The notes below the pieces were generated by a model, which was not told where the DNA came from, made no database searches, and saw nothing but the letters and a program-made list of their open reading frames with translations. Position numbers and translations under genes: made by a program. From Paraburkholderia kururiensis JCM 10599 = LMG 19447 (GTDB taxonomy: Bacteria; Pseudomonadota; Gammaproteobacteria; Burkholderiales; Burkholderiaceae), in assembly GCF_003986935.1 (NCBI RefSeq), contig NZ_RJZE01000017.1, forward strand, positions 62,001-126,000: 64,000 nt of DNA, read 5' to 3'. Shown here piece by piece: positions 52,389-61,901 of this stretch (its first letter is position 1; each line of letters opens with the position of its first letter).

Positions 52389-54140
52389 TCAATGCGAGTG
52401 ACGCGGCACGGCGCAGCCGCGCTGGCCCACGAGGAAGTCGAGGTCGCAGCCTTCGTCGGCCTGCAGCACGTGATCGACGTAGAGCCGCGCGTAGCCGCCG
52501 CGGTCGCTCTGCTCGGCCACGCCCGGTGCTGCGAGCGGATCGACGTCGGACAGGCGCCGCGCGAGTTCTTCGTCGCTGATGTCCAGATGGAGCCGGCCGG
52601 CGTCGCAGTCCAGCTCGATCCAGTCGCCCGTGCGCACCGCCGCGAGCGGACCGCCCGCCGCGGCTTCCGGCGCCACGTGCAATACCACGGTGCCGTAAGC
52701 GGTGCCGCTCATGCGGGCATCCGAAATTCGCACCATGTCCTTCACGCCCTGCCGCAAGAGCTTCGGCGGCAGGCCCATGTTGCCCACTTCGGCCATGCCA
52801 GGATAGCCGCGCGGACCGCAATTCTTCATGACGAGCACGGAATCCGCATCCACTTCGAGCGACTCGTCGTTGATGGTCGCCTTGTAGTGGTCGAAGTTCT
52901 CGAACACCACGGCACGGCCGCGATGCTTGAGCAGCTCGGGCGTGGCCGCCGAGGGCTTGAGCACCGCGCCGCGCGGCGCCAGGTTGCCGCGCAGGATGCA
53001 GATGCCGCCGTCCGCGATGAGCGGCTTGTCGAGCGGGCGGATCACTTCGTCGTTGTAGTTGGGCGCCGTGCGCACGTTGTCCCACAGCGTCTTGCCGTTC
53101 GCGGTGAGCGCGTCGGGATGCGGAATCAGGCCCGCTTCGCCCAGGCGCCGCAGCACGGCGGGCAAGCCGCCCGCGTAATAGAACTCTTCCATCAGGAAGC
53201 GGCCCGAGGGCAGCAGGTCGACGATGGTGGGCGTGTTGCGGCCAATGCGCATCCAGTCTTCCAGTTCGAGCGGCACGCCGATGCGGCCGGCAATCGCTTT
53301 CAGGTGGATCACGGCGTTCGTCGAGCCGCCGATGGCCGCGTTCGTGCGAATCGCGTTTTCGAACGCTTCGCGCGTGAGCAGCTTCGAGAGCGTGAGCCCT
53401 TCCAGCGCCATCTCGACGATGCGGATGCCCGACATGTGAGCGAGCACGTAGCGGCGCGCGTCCACGGCGGGAATGGCGGCGTTGTGCGGCAGCGTCACGC
53501 CGAGCGCTTCGGCCATGCACGCCATCGTGGAGGCCGTGCCCATCGTGTTGCAGGTGCCGGCCGAGCGCGACATGCCGGCTTCGGCCGAAAGGAAATGATG
53601 CAGGTCGATCTCGCCCGCCTTCAGCGACTCGTGCAGTTGCCAGACGGCCGTGCCGGAGCCGATGTCCTTGCCTTCCAGCTTGCCGTTGAGCATCGGGCCG
53701 CCCGAGACGACGATGGCCGGCACGTCGCAGCTGGCCGCGCCCATCAAGAGCGCCGGCGTGGTCTTGTCGCAGCCGGCGAGCAGCACGACGGCGTCGATGG
53801 GGTTGCCGCGAATGGCCTCTTCCACGTCCATGCTCGCCAGGTTGCGCGTGAGCATGGCGGTGGGCCGCAGGTTCGACTCGCCGTTCGAGAACACGGGGAA
53901 TTCCACCGGGAAACCGCCGGCTTCGTAGATGCCGCGCTTCACGTGCTCCGCGAGCTTGCGGAAATGGGCATTGCACGGCGTGAGTTCCGACCACGTATTG
54001 CAGATGCCGATAATGGGCCGGCCGTCGAATTCGTGGTCTGGAATGCCCTGGTTCTTCATCCAGCTTCGGTACATGAAGCCGTTCTTGTCCGTGGTGCCGA
54101 ACCACTGTTGGGAGCGCAGTTTGGGTTTCGAAGCCGACAT
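52389..54140 (-). CDS. L-arabonate dehydratase (IlvD/Edd family)
   Basis: A 583-residue iron-sulfur dehydratase. Cluster cysteines lie in GICNTWSELTPCNAH, LLAGCDKTTPALLMGA and AGTCNTMGTASTMA; the C-terminal part has ISDARMSGTAYGTVVLHVAPEA. The opening SQQWFGTTDKNGFMYRSWMKNQG is that of sugar-acid dehydratases rather than IlvD. It dehydrates L-arabonate to 2-keto-3-deoxyarabonate. First gene of the catabolic run, divergent from the LysR regulator. Confidence 0.88.
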   Translation of the reverse strand: MSASKPKLRSQQWFGTTDKNGFMYRSWMKNQGIPDHEFDGRPIIGICNTWSELTPCNAHFRKLAEHVKRGIYEAGGFPVEFPVFSNGESNLRPTAMLTRNLASMDVEEAIRGNPIDAVVLLAGCDKTTPALLMGAASCDVPAIVVSGGPMLNGKLEGKDIGSGTAVWQLHESLKAGEIDLHHFLSAEAGMSRSAGTCNTMGTASTMACMAEALGVTLPHNAAIPAVDARRYVLAHMSGIRIVEMALEGLTLSKLLTREAFENAIRTNAAIGGSTNAVIHLKAIAGRIGVPLELEDWMRIGRNTPTIVDLLPSGRFLMEEFYYAGGLPAVLRRLGEAGLIPHPDALTANGKTLWDNVRTAPNYNDEVIRPLDKPLIADGGICILRGNLAPRGAVLKPSAATPELLKHRGRAVVFENFDHYKATINDESLEVDADSVLVMKNCGPRGYPGMAEVGNMGLPPKLLRQGVKDMVRISDARMSGTAYGTVVLHVAPEAAAGGPLAAVRTGDWIELDCDAGRLHLDISDEELARRLSDVDPLAAPGVAEQSDRGGYARLYVDHVLQADEGCDLDFLVGQRGCAVPRHSH

Positions 54141-54261
54141 CGTCTCTGTTTGTTCTCAAGGCGAAATATGCGGCACAGTTTAAGGACAAGTCTGATAACC
54201 TTCCAATGAAAATCCAGACGTTTCCGATATCTATTTCGACATTAGTGTAAATACCTACGCC

Positions 54262-55218
54262 ATGCTGGAAACGAGCCCTTCCTACGTCCGAACTCGCCTC
54301 AGAACACGCCAGTTGCTGCTGGTCGTGGCGTTGGCGGAAACCGGCAACATCCATCGCGCGGCGGCCACGCTGAACATGACGCAGCCGGCCGCTTCGAAGG
54401 TGCTGCGCGAACTGGAGGAACTGCTGGGCGCGGTGCTGTTCGAGCGCATGCCGCGCGGCATGCGGCCCACGCTCTACGGCGACGCGTTGATCCGCCATGC
54501 CCGCGCCGTGCTGGAGAGCCTCGACCAGGCTCAGGAGGAACTGACGGCGCTGAAGGCCGGGCGGCTCGGCCACGTGGCCGTGGGCGCCATCACCTCGCCC
54601 AGCGTGCGCGTGTTGCCCGCGGCCGTGGCAGCGGTCAAGCGCACGCACGCGAACATGCGTGTTTCCGTGGAAATCGAAGCGAGCAACGTGCTGCTGGAGC
54701 GGCTCGCGCAGGACAAGCTCGACGTGGTGCTCGGGCGTCTTTCCGCCGACCACGACGCGCTGCAACTGCGCTACGAGCCGCTCGCCGGCGAGCCGATCTG
54801 CGCCGTGGTGCGGCCCGGCCACCCCATGCTGGCCCGCGCGCCGGCCGCACTGCCCGACGTGGAGCGCTTCGCCTGGGTCGTGCCGCCCGCGGGCAGCGTG
54901 CTGCGCCACCGCTTCGACATGATGTTCCAGCGCGCGAGCCTCGCGCCGCCGTCGAACGTGGTGGAGACCTCGGCCCTGCTCTTCATTACGCGGGTGCTGG
55001 AACAGAGCGACATGATCGCGGTGATCGCCGAAGACGTGGGCCGCTACTACGCGGGCCACGGCATGGTGGAGATCCTGCCGCTGCAGATGAATTGCCAGAT
55101 GGACGACTTCGGCATCATCACGCGGGCCGACCGGCTACTCTCGCCGGCGGCGGAGGTGATGGTGGAAGCGTTGCGGGTGGCAAGCCGCGAGGCCTACGCG
55201 GAGGTGGCGGTGGCGTGA
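54262..55218 (+). CDS. LysR-family regulator of the arabinose locus
   Basis: A 318-residue LysR-type regulator: N-terminal winged helix (QLLLVVALAETGNIHRAAATLNMTQPAASKVLRELEELLGA) and effector domain (GRLGHVAVGAITSPSVRVLPAAV...). It resembles the GbpR type that controls galactose/arabinose binding-protein operons. Divergent from the arabonate dehydratase gene over a 121-bp region that is clearly richer in A+T and should hold its sites. Its 3' end overlaps the convergent GlxA-type gene by 25 bp. Confidence 0.88.
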   Translation: MLETSPSYVRTRLRTRQLLLVVALAETGNIHRAAATLNMTQPAASKVLRELEELLGAVLFERMPRGMRPTLYGDALIRHARAVLESLDQAQEELTALKAGRLGHVAVGAITSPSVRVLPAAVAAVKRTHANMRVSVEIEASNVLLERLAQDKLDVVLGRLSADHDALQLRYEPLAGEPICAVVRPGHPMLARAPAALPDVERFAWVVPPAGSVLRHRFDMMFQRASLAPPSNVVETSALLFITRVLEQSDMIAVIAEDVGRYYAGHGMVEILPLQMNCQMDDFGIITRADRLLSPAAEVMVEALRVASREAYAEVAVA

Positions 55219-56162
55219 GCCCCGCTGCGCACTTCGCGCCGCACCGCCTGCGGCGGCACGCCGAAGCCGCGTACGAACGCCTCGCGCAGGTGGCGCCGGT
55301 CGCGAAAGCCGGTCTCCTTCGCGATGACGTCGAGCGAATGCCGGCTCTGCTCGATCATGAGCCGGGCCGCTTCCAGCCGCAGCCCTTCCACGGCTTTCGC
55401 GGGCGACTGCCCCGTCTCCATCGTGAACACGCGGCTGAATTGGCGCGCGCTCAGATGCGCCGCCGCGGCCAGCTCTTCCACCGTGAGCGGACGCGTCAGG
55501 TTCTTGCGCGCGTAATTGAGCGCGTTCTGGATGCGGTCGGACTTCGGCGCGAGATCGAGCATCTCCGAATGCTGGGACTGGCCGCCCGCGCGCCGCTGAT
55601 GCATGACGAGCTTGTGCGCGACCGTGCGCGCCACGTCCGCGCCCAGATCTTTCTCGACCATGCCGAGAGCGAGGTCGAGCCCCGCCGTCATGCCGGCCGA
55701 CGTCCAGAGCGGGCCGTCGATGATGAAGATGCGGTCTTCTTCCACGCGGATGCCGGGAAAGCGCTTCTGCATCTCGCGGGCGAAGGCCCAGTGCGTGGTG
55801 GCGCGGCGTCCGTCGAGCAGGCCGGCTTGCGCCAGCACGAAACCGCCCGTGCAGATGGCCGCGACGCGGCGCGCGCGGCCTGCGGCCTTGCGGATGAAGG
55901 CGAGCGCGGCGGGCTCTGCGGGCACGGCGAGCGGGTCGCTCACGCCCGCCACGATCCACGTGTCCGCCTGCGTGCGCGGCCCCGCGGCCCGCGTGCCGAC
56001 CGCGAGCCCGACCGACGAACGCACCTCGCCGCCCTCGGCCGAGTAGTGCGCCATGGTGTAGAAGGGGCTGCCCGCGGTGTCGTTGGCGTACTCGAACACC
56101 GCCTGGGTGGCGAGCGCCATGATCTGAAACCCGTCCGACAACAGATAGCCGATGCGATGCAT
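55194..56162 (-). CDS. GlxA-family transcriptional regulator (DJ-1/PfpI + AraC)
   Basis: A 322-residue regulator. N-terminal DJ-1/PfpI domain (HRIGYLLSDGFQIMALATQAVFEYAN) with the family Cys in AAICTGGFVLAQAGLLDGRRATTHW, followed by an AraC-type DNA-binding domain (LTVEELAAAAHLSARQFSRVF, SLDVIAKETGFRDRRHLREAFVRGFG). Relatives respond to amine or amino acid compounds. Start is the ATG giving MHRIGYLL. Target unknown; perhaps the divergent AhpD-like gene. Confidence 0.9.
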   Translation of the reverse strand: MHRIGYLLSDGFQIMALATQAVFEYANDTAGSPFYTMAHYSAEGGEVRSSVGLAVGTRAAGPRTQADTWIVAGVSDPLAVPAEPAALAFIRKAAGRARRVAAICTGGFVLAQAGLLDGRRATTHWAFAREMQKRFPGIRVEEDRIFIIDGPLWTSAGMTAGLDLALGMVEKDLGADVARTVAHKLVMHQRRAGGQSQHSEMLDLAPKSDRIQNALNYARKNLTRPLTVEELAAAAHLSARQFSRVFTMETGQSPAKAVEGLRLEAARLMIEQSRHSLDVIAKETGFRDRRHLREAFVRGFGVPPQAVRREVRSGAHATATSA

Positions 56163-56381
56163 GCGAGTGCTCCGTGTGCGCCGTGTGCGGTCGCGCAAAT
56201 ACGTGGCTGAAAACGTGATCATAGACGCTATTCCGGTCATGCGCCGGGGACGGTTCGCACACGGGGCCGTCGGCGCCAGCGCGCCGGTGAAGGCGCTCAA
56301 CCGTCTATTGCAGCAGATCAAACGATGTCGGCACGAACCTTCGTATCGTTAAAGCCCCGTCGATTCAACAGCGAGACCAGC

Positions 56382-56738
56382 ATGAGCAGCATCCCCAGCT
56401 TCAAGGACACAGTCACCGCGGTTTCCGGCCAGATGCGCGCCATGCGCGAGACCCAGCCCGAACTCATGACCGCCTTCAGCCAGCTTGCGGCGGCGGGCAC
56501 GAAAGACGGCGCCTTGACGAGGAAGACGCGCGAACTCATCGCGCTCGGCATCGCGATTGCCGGCCGGTGCGACGACTGCATCGGCTTTCACGTGCAAACG
56601 CTGGTGAAGCTCGGCATCACGCGCGCGGAACTGGACGACGTGCTGGGCACCGCGGTGTACATGGGCGGCGGTCCGTCGATGATGTACGCCGCGCACGCGC
56701 TGAAGGCGTTCCAGGAGTTCTCGGCGACCGAGGCTTGA
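56382..56738 (+). CDS. Carboxymuconolactone decarboxylase-family (AhpD-like) protein
   Basis: A 118-residue helical protein with the AhpD-type active site RCDDCIGFHVQ (CxxCxxxH), preceded by LTRKTRELIALGIAIAG and followed by DVLGTAVYMGGGPSMMYA. Such proteins act as small alkylhydroperoxidases or gamma-carboxymuconolactone decarboxylase relatives. Divergent from the GlxA-type regulator with a 219-bp gap, which may control it. Confidence 0.9.
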   Translation: MSSIPSFKDTVTAVSGQMRAMRETQPELMTAFSQLAAAGTKDGALTRKTRELIALGIAIAGRCDDCIGFHVQTLVKLGITRAELDDVLGTAVYMGGGPSMMYAAHALKAFQEFSATEA

Positions 56739-56922
56739 GCGAGCGGCGCGGCGAGTTTCCGGACGAGTGCCCCCGAGTGCCCCGCTGGCGTGCAATGCAC
56801 GCGCACCCCGCCACGGATGACCCACGTCAAACCGCGGTCGGGGCGCGAGTGAACTAATGTGGGGATATCCCCGACGTCTCATCCAGTCGCTCCATCACAC
56901 CATCCGCCCCCCCCAGCTCACC

Positions 56923-58725
56923 ATGTCCAGTCCCGAACCGCCCTTGCCCTCCGGCGCCGCACGTGGTGTGTCGCGTCTCGATCGCTGGGTGCCGGGCGTC
57001 GCGATGCTGCGCGGCTACCAGCGCGCGTGGTTCGCCAAGGACCTCTTCGCCGGCCTCGCGCTGACCGCCGTGCTGATTCCGGTCGGCATGAGCTATGCGG
57101 AGGCCTCGGGCCTGCCCGTCATGGCCGGGCTCTATGCCACGATCGCCGCGCTCGTGGGCTACGCCGTGTTCGGCCCGAGCCGCATCCTCGTGCTCGGCCC
57201 CGATTCCGCCCTCGCCGCGCTCATTGCCGCTACCGTGCTGCCGCTCGCGCACGGCGACGCCGGCCACACCGTGGCGCTGGCCGCCATGCTGGCCATCATG
57301 GCCGGCGCCGTCTGCGTGCTGTTCGGCCTGCTGCGCTTCGGCTTCGTCTCCGACCTGCTCTCCCAGCCTATCCGCTATGGCTATCTGAACGGCATTGCCG
57401 TGACGCTCGCGGCAAGCCAGTTGCCGCGGCTGCTCGGGCTCGACGGCAGCAGCCACACCTTCGCCGGCTCGCTGCTGCACGTGGCGCATGGCGTGGCCGA
57501 CGGTGAGGCCAACGTGGCCGCGGCGGCTATCGGCGTGTCGTGCATCGTCGCGATCATGGTGTTGCGGCGGGTCGCGCCGTCGCTGCCGGGCATGCTGGTG
57601 GTCTGCGCGGTGGCCGCACTTGCCGGCTGGTGGCTGCACGACCAACGCCAGGTGCCGCTCGCCGTGATCGGGGCGCTGCCGTCCGGCGGGGGCCGGCCGC
57701 AATGGCCAACGCTGACATTCGCCGAGATCGGCGGACTCGCAGGCGGCGCGATTGCCATCGCGCTCGTTTCGTTTGCCGACATCAGCGTGTTGTCGCGCGC
57801 GTTTGCACCGCGCACGGACACCGAGGCCGACCGCAACCAGGAACTGATCGCGCTGGGCGCGGCGAACCTGCTGGCCGGGCTGTTCCAGGGATGCCCGGTG
57901 AGCAGCAGTTCGTCGCGCACGCCGGTGGCGCAGGCGGCCGGCGCGCAGACGCAGGTCACGGGGCTCGTGGCCGCCGCCTGCATGGCCGCGCTGCTGCTCG
58001 CCGCGCCCGCGCTGCTGGCCCACGTGCCGTACTCGGCGCTGGCGGCCATCGTGATCTGCGCGTCGGTGGGCATTGTCGAAATCCGCAACGTGGCGCGGCT
58101 TTTTCGTACCCGGCGCAGCGAGTTCGCGGTGTCGATGCTGTGCTTCGCGGGCGTCGTGCTGCTCGGCGTGATTCAGGGCATTTTTCTGTCGGTGGGACTC
58201 GCGCTGCTCTCGTTCGTGTGGCGCGCGTGGCACCCCTACGACGCCGTGCTGGGCCGCGTCACCGGCATGCGCGGCTATCACGACGTGAGCCGTCATCCCG
58301 AGGCACAGCAACTGCCCGGGCTCGTGCTGTTCCGCTGGGACGCGCCGCTTTTCTTCGCCAACGCGAACATCTTCGCGGACCATCTGCGCCGCGCCATTGC
58401 CGATTCGCCGACCCGGGTGGAATGGGCGATCGTGGCCGCCGAGCCGATTACCGACATCGACGTGACCGCCGCCGACGTGCTCGACGCCCTGCGCGACGAA
58501 CTGGAAGCCGAGGGCATCCGGCTCGGCTTTGCCGAGATGAAGGATCCGGTCAAGGACTGGCTGCGCGCCTACGGCATGTTTGGACGGTTCGGCAGCCGCA
58601 CGCCGTTCTTCGCGACCGTGAGCGAGGCGGTGGAACACTGCCTCGCGGCGCGGCGGCGGCATGGTGAGCAGACGAGGACAAAGGCCGGCGCGGGGCAGCA
58701 GGCGGCGCGGCGCGCGCGTCCTTAA
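56923..58725 (+). CDS. SulP-family anion transporter with STAS domain
   Basis: A 600-residue inner-membrane transporter. SulP signatures: KDLFAGLALTAVLIPVGMSYAEASGLP, GLYATIAALVGYAVFGPSRILVLGPDSA, FQGCPVSSSSSRTPVAQAAGA; about ten helices, then a cytosolic STAS domain (about 480-570) with ANIFADHLRRAI and ITDIDVTAADVLDALRDEL. Carries sulfate, bicarbonate or dicarboxylates in other species. The start at the ATG giving MSSPEPPLP is preferred; the frame is open to 56857. Confidence 0.9.
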   Translation: MSSPEPPLPSGAARGVSRLDRWVPGVAMLRGYQRAWFAKDLFAGLALTAVLIPVGMSYAEASGLPVMAGLYATIAALVGYAVFGPSRILVLGPDSALAALIAATVLPLAHGDAGHTVALAAMLAIMAGAVCVLFGLLRFGFVSDLLSQPIRYGYLNGIAVTLAASQLPRLLGLDGSSHTFAGSLLHVAHGVADGEANVAAAAIGVSCIVAIMVLRRVAPSLPGMLVVCAVAALAGWWLHDQRQVPLAVIGALPSGGGRPQWPTLTFAEIGGLAGGAIAIALVSFADISVLSRAFAPRTDTEADRNQELIALGAANLLAGLFQGCPVSSSSSRTPVAQAAGAQTQVTGLVAAACMAALLLAAPALLAHVPYSALAAIVICASVGIVEIRNVARLFRTRRSEFAVSMLCFAGVVLLGVIQGIFLSVGLALLSFVWRAWHPYDAVLGRVTGMRGYHDVSRHPEAQQLPGLVLFRWDAPLFFANANIFADHLRRAIADSPTRVEWAIVAAEPITDIDVTAADVLDALRDELEAEGIRLGFAEMKDPVKDWLRAYGMFGRFGSRTPFFATVSEAVEHCLAARRRHGEQTRTKAGAGQQAARRARP

Positions 58726-58865
58726 GTGCGTCCTTAAGGCTCCCTTCAGCAGCGGGCGCGTAAGATGCAGGCGGCCACTCGCGCGTGGGCCGTCCGGTTG
58801 TGGTGATCGAAGTGAAGGTGGCTCCGGCGCGGTTGGTCATTTTCCATTCATAAAACAGGTGCGCA

Positions 58866-59093
58866 ATGACCATCTCTTCAATTGGCAACCAGGTCGCCAT
58901 GTCGATGCAGGCTACCCAGCAGTCGGCACGCTACGCTTCTACGGGGAACGAAGCACAGGAAGTGGGCCCGGATATCGACGGCGATGCCGACGACAGCGGC
59001 GCCAAAGCGGTGCAGGCCCAACCGCAGACGCAACCGCCCGTCGTCAACGCGAGCGGCCAGACCATCGGCACGATGATCAACGTTACGGCCTGA
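58866..59093 (+). CDS. Small hypothetical protein (75 aa)
   Basis: A 75-residue protein, MTISSIGNQVAMSMQATQQSARYAS..., with an acidic middle (DIDGDADDS) and a Gln/Pro-rich part before NASGQTIGTMINVTA. The opening SSIGNQVAMSMQATQQS resembles small Burkholderia proteins often annotated as motility-associated YjfB-like; this is a weak link. It is followed by a good terminator. Confidence 0.55.
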   Translation: MTISSIGNQVAMSMQATQQSARYASTGNEAQEVGPDIDGDADDSGAKAVQAQPQTQPPVVNASGQTIGTMINVTA

Positions 59094-59151
59094 GCACGGC
59101 GGGCTCGCCGATAAGGCGAGCGAAGTCGATGCCGTCTTGACCGGACAGTAC

Positions 59152-59195
59152 GCCGGCCTCCCAGGAACTGCTCCTGGCGAGGCCGGCTTTGTTTT
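59152..59195. terminator. Intrinsic terminator, probably bidirectional
   Basis: GCCGGCCTC (59152-59160) pairs with GAGGCCGGC, with CCAGGA/TCCTGG inside, giving a long stem, followed on the plus strand by TTTGTTTT. It lies between the convergent small gene and copA. Confidence 0.8.
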
Positions 59196-59262
59196 GGGCG
59201 GAAGAAAGTGGCCGCCGCCCCTGGCTTGATGGATTCGCCCGGGGCCGCGTTCGTTACTGCGG

Positions 59263-60918
59263 CTACGCGCGATACGCGAAGGTCGTCATCATCCCCGCCG
59301 CCATGTGGTACAGGTGATGGCAGTGAAACGCCCATTGCCCGGGGTTGTTCGCATCGACGGCAATCGTCACCGAGCGTCCCGGCGGCAGCAGCACCGTGTC
59401 GCGCACCGCGCCATTGACGCGATGGCCGTCGATGGCGACCACCTGGAAGTGGTGGCCGTGCAGATGCATCGGGTGCGCCATCATGCTCGCGTTGCGCATC
59501 GTCACTTCGACGCGCTCGCCGCGGTCCACCTCGATGCGCGGCTGCGTGGCGAGCGCCCAGCGGTAAGCGGCCATGTCGCCCATGAGCGTCATCCGGAAGG
59601 TTTGGGCCGGGCGCCGTGGCGCAAGCGGCGAAGCGGCGCGCAACCGGGATTCCAGCGCGAGGTCGAGCACGGGCCCTGCGGCAGCGCCCGTGGAGGCAAT
59701 CTTGCGCACCGGAGCGCCGGCGGGTTGCAGAACGATGCCGGTGCGCTCCCTTGCGCCTTCGCGCAGCGCGAGGACCGGGAATGCGCGTGCATCGTCGGGC
59801 AACTGCAGACGAACGTCGATGCGCTGCCCCATGCTGACCGGGAACCGACGGCCCGTTACGGGCTGCACGGGTTGACCGTCCACGGCGATCAGCGACCCGG
59901 TGAGGCCGCCGAGGTCCACCGTGAACGCCGTAGCCGTCGCGCCGTTGATGATGCGCAAGCGCACCCGTGCGCCCCGCTCCACCTTCACGACTTCGGGGTC
60001 CGCGAGCGTGCGGTCGTTGGCGAGATAGGCGTCGTAGTCGATGTCGTTGAGGTCCATGGGCATGCTGCCGGCCATGCTGCTCATGTCGTGCGTGTTGTCG
60101 TTCATGCCGCTCATGTCCATGCCGGCCATCGCGTCGTGGGCCGATGAAGGCTTCTGCATCTTCATACCGCTCATGTTCATGTCGCCCGCCGCGTGCGCGC
60201 TTCCCATGGCGCCTTGACTGCTCATGGCGCCGTGGCTCCCGTGGGCATCCGGCGCGGCGCCGTGCTGGCCGCCCTTCGTCAGGCCTGCCAGCAGTTCTTC
60301 GGGCGACTTGAACGAAAAGTCGTGCAGCATGACGACGACTTCCTGTTCGTCGCGGCGGCCATCGGCCGGATCGGCCACGATCAGCGGCGCCGCGAGGAGT
60401 TGCTGCTCCTGCAACGTGTGCGCGTGCATCCAGTAGGTGCCGGGCGCGTTCACCGGGAAGTGGTAGCGCTGCTGAGCGTGCGCCCCGAGCAGCGGCATGG
60501 GAGCGTCGGGCACGCCGTCCTGGTTCCAGGGCGGCGTGAGGCCGTGCCAGTGGATCAGCGTGGCGTCGCTGGTTTCATTGCGCAGCGCGACGTCGAACGC
60601 GTCGCCCGCAGTCAACCGGATGCCTTGCGCGCCGTTCGGCTGCACGACGCCGTAGACGCTCGCGGCGCGACCGTTCACCTCGATCGTGCGGCGTACGACG
60701 GCCAGTTGCTTTGCCGCTGCCGTTCCGGCAGAAGTGGGGGCAGCCGCCGGGGCCTCGGCCGCCCACGCGCGCGGCAGGCGCACGGGGTAAAGCGCGAGCG
60801 CGGCGGCGCCGGCCAGTGCGCTGGTCACGAACCGTCGGCGGCTCGTGGTCTTGTCGGGCTCGCTGGCGGAGCCGGGAGTGTGGAGAGACGCAACGTGCGC
60901 GTCGTTGAAGCGCTTCAT
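59263..60918 (-). CDS. copA: CopA-like multicopper oxidase, Met-rich
   Basis: A 551-residue periplasmic copper oxidase with a twin-arginine signal (SRRRFVTSALAGAAALALYP). Copper ligands: IHWHGL, HAHTLQEQQ, MHLHGHHFQV and HCHHLYHMAAGMM. Between domains a Met-rich copper-binding stretch (about residues 246-290) repeats MSGM/MAGMDM/MSSMAG motifs. It should oxidise Cu(I) and bind copper in the periplasm. Follows the copL-like gene; no copB follows, a terminator does. Confidence 0.92.
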   Translation of the reverse strand: MKRFNDAHVASLHTPGSASEPDKTTSRRRFVTSALAGAAALALYPVRLPRAWAAEAPAAAPTSAGTAAAKQLAVVRRTIEVNGRAASVYGVVQPNGAQGIRLTAGDAFDVALRNETSDATLIHWHGLTPPWNQDGVPDAPMPLLGAHAQQRYHFPVNAPGTYWMHAHTLQEQQLLAAPLIVADPADGRRDEQEVVVMLHDFSFKSPEELLAGLTKGGQHGAAPDAHGSHGAMSSQGAMGSAHAAGDMNMSGMKMQKPSSAHDAMAGMDMSGMNDNTHDMSSMAGSMPMDLNDIDYDAYLANDRTLADPEVVKVERGARVRLRIINGATATAFTVDLGGLTGSLIAVDGQPVQPVTGRRFPVSMGQRIDVRLQLPDDARAFPVLALREGARERTGIVLQPAGAPVRKIASTGAAAGPVLDLALESRLRAASPLAPRRPAQTFRMTLMGDMAAYRWALATQPRIEVDRGERVEVTMRNASMMAHPMHLHGHHFQVVAIDGHRVNGAVRDTVLLPPGRSVTIAVDANNPGQWAFHCHHLYHMAAGMMTTFAYRA

Positions 60919-61006
60919 GATGATGCTTTCCTTGACATGAATGGGCCGGGCAGCCCGACGATCGGGCAGCCCACAAGCGACAGGCCGTCAGCAACGGCCG
61001 GGACAC

Positions 61007-61465
61007 TCAGGCAAGGAAAAGCCGGGGCGGACGTTCGATACCGTCCGTGAGGAAATGGGCGGCTGCGTCGGAGCGGGGCGGCAAGGCGCGCAGCATCGCG
61101 ACTTTCGTGAGGCCGGCGCAAAACAGGAATCCGGGCGCCGCTGCCGCGGTACAACAGGCGGCGGCCATCCCGCCGCACTGGCCCGCCACGTGGCAATGGC
61201 CGCTCACGCCGCAACCGCCATGAGCCGCGCTGGCGGAATCACCGATTACCGTGGCGGCGAGCGCGTGATGAGGACGCCCGACCGGCGCCTCGGGCGCGGC
61301 CATGTGGGCCTCGTCGTGTGCCATTGACGAAGACAAGGCCGGCGCGCTGCACTGCTGCGCCGCGCAGGGCATGGCCGCACGCGCCCACGCTGCCGCTGCA
61401 GGGCGAAGCAGCAGGCTTGCCCCGGTCAGCAGCAGAATCAGCAACAGCACGCGCCAGCGGTTCAT
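61007..61465 (-). CDS. CopL-like Cys/His-rich exported protein
   Basis: A 152-residue protein with a signal peptide (LLLILLLTGASLLLRPAAAAWA) and a mature part rich in Cys, His and Met (MPCAAQQCSAP, HGGCGVSGHCHVAGQCGGMAAACC). It ends in ERPPRLFLA like CopL/DUF2946-type proteins. In Xanthomonas copL precedes copA and is needed for copper-responsive expression; same order here, 88 bases ahead of copA. Assignment rests on composition and order. Confidence 0.6.
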   Translation of the reverse strand: MNRWRVLLLILLLTGASLLLRPAAAAWARAAMPCAAQQCSAPALSSSMAHDEAHMAAPEAPVGRPHHALAATVIGDSASAAHGGCGVSGHCHVAGQCGGMAAACCTAAAAPGFLFCAGLTKVAMLRALPPRSDAAAHFLTDGIERPPRLFLA

Positions 61466-61709
61466 TGGACGTTTCGAAGAAGTTGAGGCAGCAAGAAGGC
61501 GAACACCGGATTATCGCTCAACGGGCATGGATGGTGGCCGGCGGCGCGCTTTTGACACGCTTTGACACGTTACGAGCTGACCTGGCAGCGGGTCGCTGTG
61601 CTCGGCCGCGCGCGATGCGTTTCAGGTTCGGATGCCGCCGTGGCTTCGGACGCCTGGCGTGATTTCCCGGGCGCGACTGCGCAGGAAATGAAGGGAATGA
61701 CCAGAATCC

Positions 61710-61751
61710 GATTATGTTTTTCTCAAATATGCAGAATAGATAAACATAATC
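61710..61751. promoter_or_regulatory. AT-rich palindrome upstream of membrane protein gene
   Basis: GATTATGTTT (61710-61719) and AAACATAATC (61742-61751) are perfect reverse complements with 22 bases between, in an AT-rich stretch about 150 bp upstream of the next gene. Possible regulator site. Confidence 0.4.
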
Positions 61752-61901
61752 CGTCAACCCGGATTCGAGATTGATTTATGGGCGGCAGGTGCCTAAGATG
61801 GCATCGCCGCTGCGTAGCGATTTATGGGATTTACGGAATTCACGGGATTTACGGCATCCCACCGTCATTTTCACGCACAATCCATTTTGACGAGAAAACC
61901 A

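Noticed and set aside
52365..54209. Plus-strand 614-codon ORF opposite the arabonate dehydratase
   Set aside because: His/Arg/Ala-rich antisense shadow of a well-supported enzyme gene.
55194..55218. LysR / GlxA-type 3' overlap as a sign of frameshift
   Set aside because: Both C-termini look complete for their families, so it is an ordinary short convergent overlap.
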